Of a stretch of 64,000 bases of DNA, positions 60,748-64,000 are shown in pieces (the stretch's first letter is position 1; each line of letters opens with the position of its first letter). This stretch comes from Plotosus lineatus (Eukaryota; Chordata; Actinopteri; Siluriformes; Plotosidae). The position numbers and the translations under genes were made by a program. The stretch is from the NCBI GenBank assembly GCA_024760905.1, contig CM045729.1, positions 47,773,580 through 47,837,579 on the forward strand, written 5' to 3'. The notes beneath the pieces were generated by a model. It saw only the letters and a program-made list of their open reading frames with translations, ran no database searches and was not told the origin of the DNA.

Positions 60748-61415
60748 TTGGAAAATCAGGGCCTTTCACCATCAGTTACAAACATTATCCTACACCCATG
60801 GAGACATGCGACACACCAGCAATATGGGACATATTACAGAAAGTGGTTGTGTTTTTGCATTGCAAGGGGTGTTGATCCCCTTTCACCACCCTTGGGTGAG
60901 GCTTTGCATTTATGGTCAGTGTTATATAACTCTGGTTTTTGGATACTCTGCAATTAATACAGCTAGATCAACTTTATCTAATTTACCTAGATATAATTTC
61001 ACTTGGAAGGTACAGCATGTGTTGTTGTATTTGAGAGATCAATTGACATGTGAATTATTAAAAGGATTGACAGTGAAGTTACCCATGCTTACCCTGCTTT
61101 TATCAGGGCAAAGATTTCAGGCCCTCCATCCTATGGACATTAGAAATGTAGATATTTTTGATAACTGTGTAAAAATTAGAATTGGTGATCTCCTCAAACA
61201 GACTTGAACTGGTTATCAACAAGGTGAACTCTCTCTCTCTCCAGAGCTATACGCCTGATCAGAGACTTTGCATTGTCAGTGTGATGAGGCTATATCTGGA
61301 TATGACTCGCGACCTCAGAGGAGACGAGACAGCTTTGTTCATAAGCATTACTAGGCCTCACAAAAGAGTGAGCAAAGACATGATGTGTTCACCTCTTTTT
61401 TCTCCTTTGTGCACA
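60748..61415 (+). pseudogene. Tyrosine recombinase region of the DIRS-type element
   Basis: N-terminal core-binding part (GLSPSVTNIILHPWRHAT, YYRKWLCFCIARGVDPL) and catalytic part with LLSGQRFQALHPMDI (Arg-containing first box) in three overlapping frames. The region around the catalytic Tyr is not resolved because of frameshifts near 61200. Known role in the family: inserting circular cDNA without an integrase. Confidence 0.7.
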
Positions 61416-61566
61416 TGTTATCAGTGTGATTGCTTGAATTGTGAATTCAATTTTTTAGTGTATTTTATTTAAGCCCTATGATGCCTCTCCAATGCCCTGC
61501 ATTTTCTTGAGCTTCTGGTAAGGAGCCTAAGAGCTTTGTTTATTCACAAATATCACAGTGTAAAAA
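61415..61566 (+). repeat. Fragment of the CAGTAACCCCC MITE
   Basis: tgattgcttgaattgtgaat, ggagcctaagagctttgttt match 2451-2600 of the element at 2240-2812; the ends are absent. Confidence 0.75.
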
Positions 61567-61799
61567 TGCAGCCATGAGGCCGGGGGGGGGCACTAACCAG
61601 TGTCTCTCCCCCTTATGCCGGTCCCAAGCCCGGAGAAATGCAGAGGGTTGAGACAGGAAGGGCATCTGGCGTAAAACTTTTGCCAAAATACAAAATGCAA
61701 ACCGGAAAGACTAAACTCATACCGGATCGGTCGAGGCCCGGGTTAACAACGACCGCCATCAGTGCTGTCAACCAACAAGGTGCTGATGGAAATTGGACT

Positions 61800-62270
61800 A
61801 CTGTTGGTCGAAGACGTCGAAGAAGGAGAGGTGGGAGGTGTGTCCGTAGGCAGAGAGAGAAGAGGAAAAGCACGAGTCTAGGACTGAGAGTAGGGACTTT
61901 GAATGTTGGAACTATACAAGGAAAAGATAGAGAGCTGGCTGACATGATGCAGAGGAGGAAGGTGGACATACTGTGTGTTCAGGAGACCAGGTGGAAAGGT
62001 AGCAAAGCTAAAAGCTTAGGAGCAGGGTTTAAGCTCTTTTATCATGGTGTGGATGGGAAGAGAAATGGAGTAGGAGTCATCTTGAAGGAGGAGTTTGTCA
62101 GGAATGTTCTAGAAGTGAAAAGAGTGTCAGACAGAGTGATGAGTCTCAAGTTAGAAATTGAAGGCGTGATGTTCAATGTTGTTAGTGCTGATGCCCCACA
62201 GACAGGATGTGAGCTAGAAGAGAAGTGGAGATTCTGGAGCGAGTAAGATGAAGTGATGCAGAGAAGAAAA
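61800..62270 (+). pseudogene. RTE apurinic-type endonuclease, internally deleted
   Basis: LRVGTLNVGTIQGK, LCVQETRWKG (metal-binding Glu), GVGVILKEEFVRNVLEV. After CELEEKWRFWSE the sequence jumps to a segment ending GGRSTQVDYILCRR (62290) with KQHRMV, lacking the usual central part with the GD-N motif. Family role: nicks target DNA to prime reverse transcription. Confidence 0.85.
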
Positions 62271-62769
62271 AGGAGCATAGGGTGACTTATAAAAGTGGAG
62301 GTAGGAGCACACAGGTAGACTACATCTTGTGTAGGCGATGTAATTTAAAGGAAATCAGTGACTGCAAAGTAGTAGTGGGTGAGAGTGTTGCCAAACAGCA
62401 TAGGATGGTGATATGCAGGATGACGCTGATGGTGAGGAAGGTGAAGAAGGCAAAGGCAGAGCAGAAAACAAAGTGGTGGAAGTTGAAAAAGCAAGAGGGT
62501 CGTGTTGTCTTCAAGGAGGAGTTGAAACAGGCTTTGGGTGGTCAGGAGGTGCTTCCAGATGACTGCACAAATACAGCAACTGTGATCAGGGACATAGGTA
62601 AGAGAGTACTTGGTGTGTCCTCTGGAAGGAAAGTAGATAAGGAGACTTGGTGGTGGAATGAGGAAGTGCGTACAAAAGAAAGAGGTTAGCTAAGAAGAAG
62701 TGGGACACAGAGAGGACCGAAGAGAGTGAACAGGAGTACAGGGAGACAAAGCGTAAGGCGAAAGTAGCA

Positions 62770-64000
62770 GTGGCTAAGGCCAAACAGAGTGCGTATGATG
62801 ACTTGTATGATAAGTTGGACAGTAGGGAGGGAGAAAATGATCTATACAGGTTGGCACAGCAGAGAGATAGAGATGGGAAAGACGTGCAGCAAATTAGATT
62901 GATAAAGGACAGAGAGGGAAATGTATTGACTGATGACAGAAGTGTGCTGGGAAGATGGAAAGAGTACTTTGAAGAGCTGATGAATGAGGAAAATGAGAGA
63001 GAAAAAGGAGTAGAAGAGGTGACCATTGAGGAGCAGGAAGTAGAAAAGATTAGTAAGGGTGAAGTGAGGAGGGCACTGAAGAGGATGAAAAATGGAAAGG
63101 CAGTTGGTCCTGATGATATATCTGTGGAGGCTGACAAGAACATTCAACAAGGTCTTAGAGAGTGAGCAGATGCCAGAGGAATGGAGGAGAAGTGTGCTGG
63201 TGCCCGTTTTTAAGAACAAGGGAGACGTGCAGAGTTGCGGCAACTACAGAGGGATAAAGTTGATGAGCCATACGATGAAGTTATGGGAAAGAATAGTGGA
63301 AGCTAGACTAAGGGCAGAGGTCAGCATTTGTGAACAACAGTTTGGTTTCATGCCAAGAAAGAGCACCACAGATGCAGTGTTTGCTTTGAGGATGTTAATA
63401 GAGAAGTACAGAGAAGGTCAGAGGGAACTGCACTGTGCCTTTGTGGATCTGGAAAAAGGATATGACAGGGTGCCAAGAGAAGAACTGTGGTATTGCACGA
63501 GGAAGTCTGGAGTGGCAGAGAAGTATGTCAGAGTGGTGCAGGACATGTATGAGAGATGTAAGACAGTGGTGACGAATTCAAGGTGGAGGTGGGACTGCAT
63601 CAAGGATCATCTCTGAGCCCCTTCTTGTTTGGGATGGTGATGGACAGGCTGACAGACGAGGTTAGGCAAGAATCTCCATGGACTATGATGTTTGCAGATG
63701 ACATTGTGATCTGTCGTGAGAACAAGCAGAGATCAAGTGGAGGAAAATCTAGAGAGGTGGAGGTATGCCCTGGAAAGGAGAGGAATGAAGGTTAGCCTCA
63801 GAAAATCAGAATACATGTGTGTGAATGAAAAGGACCCAGGATGTTACAGGAAGCAGAGATAACGAAGGTGGAGGATTTTAAGTACTTTGGCTCAACAATC
63901 CAGAGCAATGGAGAGTGTGGAAAAGAGGTGAAGAAGTGTGTGCAGGTGGGCTGGAATGGTTGGAGAAAAGTATCCGGTGTGATGTGCGATAGGAGAGTGT
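62770..64000 (+). pseudogene. RTE reverse transcriptase, frameshifted
   Basis: KMKNGKAVGPDDISVE-like word (63090), EWRRSVLVPVFKNKGDVQ, NYRGIKLMSHTMKLWERI, GFMPRKSTTDAVFALRML, CAFVDLEKGYDRVPREELWY, EVGLHQGSSLSPFLFGM, MMFADDIVICRE. All core RT boxes are recognisable across at least three frame changes. Confidence 0.92.

Larger units (their letters stand above)
58722..61415 (+). mobile_element. DIRS-type tyrosine-recombinase retrotransposon, degenerate
   Basis: Order seen: reverse transcriptase (SLRINLNLKTLND; FSIPV; RFVWNETLFQFTCLPNGLAS; PRIFTELVKPVF), RNase H (VVVKTDASKTGWGGV; RLMLDNTTAVSYI; AAHLPGVSNYEADEFSR), then a recombinase region (HPWRHATHQQYGTYYRKW; SAINTARSTLSNL; KLPMLTLLLSGQRFQALH; RPHKRVSKD). 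This order, with CLPNGLASAPRIFT and TARSTLS words, is that of DIRS-like elements; no integrase or LTR was seen. Frameshifts and stops at several places. Confidence 0.85.
61585..64000 (+). mobile_element. RTE LINE, 5' region through RT, running off the window
   Basis: A G-rich start (gccgggggggggcac), leader, endonuclease, then reverse transcriptase. Frameshifts break it at about 62246, 62689, 63165, 63600 and 63715. This is the only copy in the window with the 5' half. The 3' end lies outside. Confidence 0.9.

Overview
The window is vertebrate genomic DNA, almost certainly from a teleost fish. Short exons with GT-AG boundaries sit in long introns. The introns are full of CA/TG, TA and GA microsatellites, Tc1/mariner, pogo/Tigger-like and hAT-like DNA transposons, tRNA-headed SINEs, RTE-type LINE fragments and one tyrosine-recombinase (DIRS-type) retrotransposon relic. 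This repeat mixture is typical of otophysan fish such as catfish, but the species cannot be fixed from the sequence alone. No rRNA, functional tRNA, CRISPR array or prokaryotic operon is visible.

Two host genes can be reconstructed exon by exon. Both encode the C-terminal half (end of the beta-propeller plus alpha/beta-hydrolase domain) of the DPP6/DPP10 family, the non-catalytic relatives of dipeptidyl peptidase 4 that act as auxiliary subunits of Kv4 potassium channels. The plus-strand gene (12 exons, 3089-24186) has every reading phase matching and reads as dpp10. The minus-strand gene (11 exons found, 55322-36343) has the same exon sizes and phases but a much more diverged protein. The genes lie tail to tail, about 12 kb apart, as an inverted duplication, and the 5' halves of both lie outside the window or were not found. 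Both lack the catalytic serine: the plus gene has Gly and the minus gene has Ala at that position. One 195-nt exon is about 86% identical in protein between the copies, while the other exons compared are about 45-55% identical, which suggests gene conversion. The minus gene also has a suspect splice acceptor and an exon that could not be found.

Layout: 1-3.1 kb, unclassified sequence and two terminal-inverted-repeat (TIR) elements; 3.1-24.2 kb, the plus gene, with introns holding a Tc1 element, SINEs, an RTE LINE (14.45-15.91 kb) and several pogo-like elements; 24.2-36.3 kb, repeat-rich intergenic DNA with two hAT-like elements; 36.3-55.3 kb, the minus gene with intronic repeats; 55.3-64 kb, a nest of mobile elements (a pogo-like element invaded by another, an antisense RTE LINE, a DIRS-type relic invaded by a SINE, and a longer RTE copy with endonuclease and reverse transcriptase running off the right edge).

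The nested insertions give a relative chronology, because several have clean target-site duplications: 8-bp for a hAT, 9-, 12- and 19-bp for SINEs, 13-bp for a LINE, and TA for Tc1/pogo elements.
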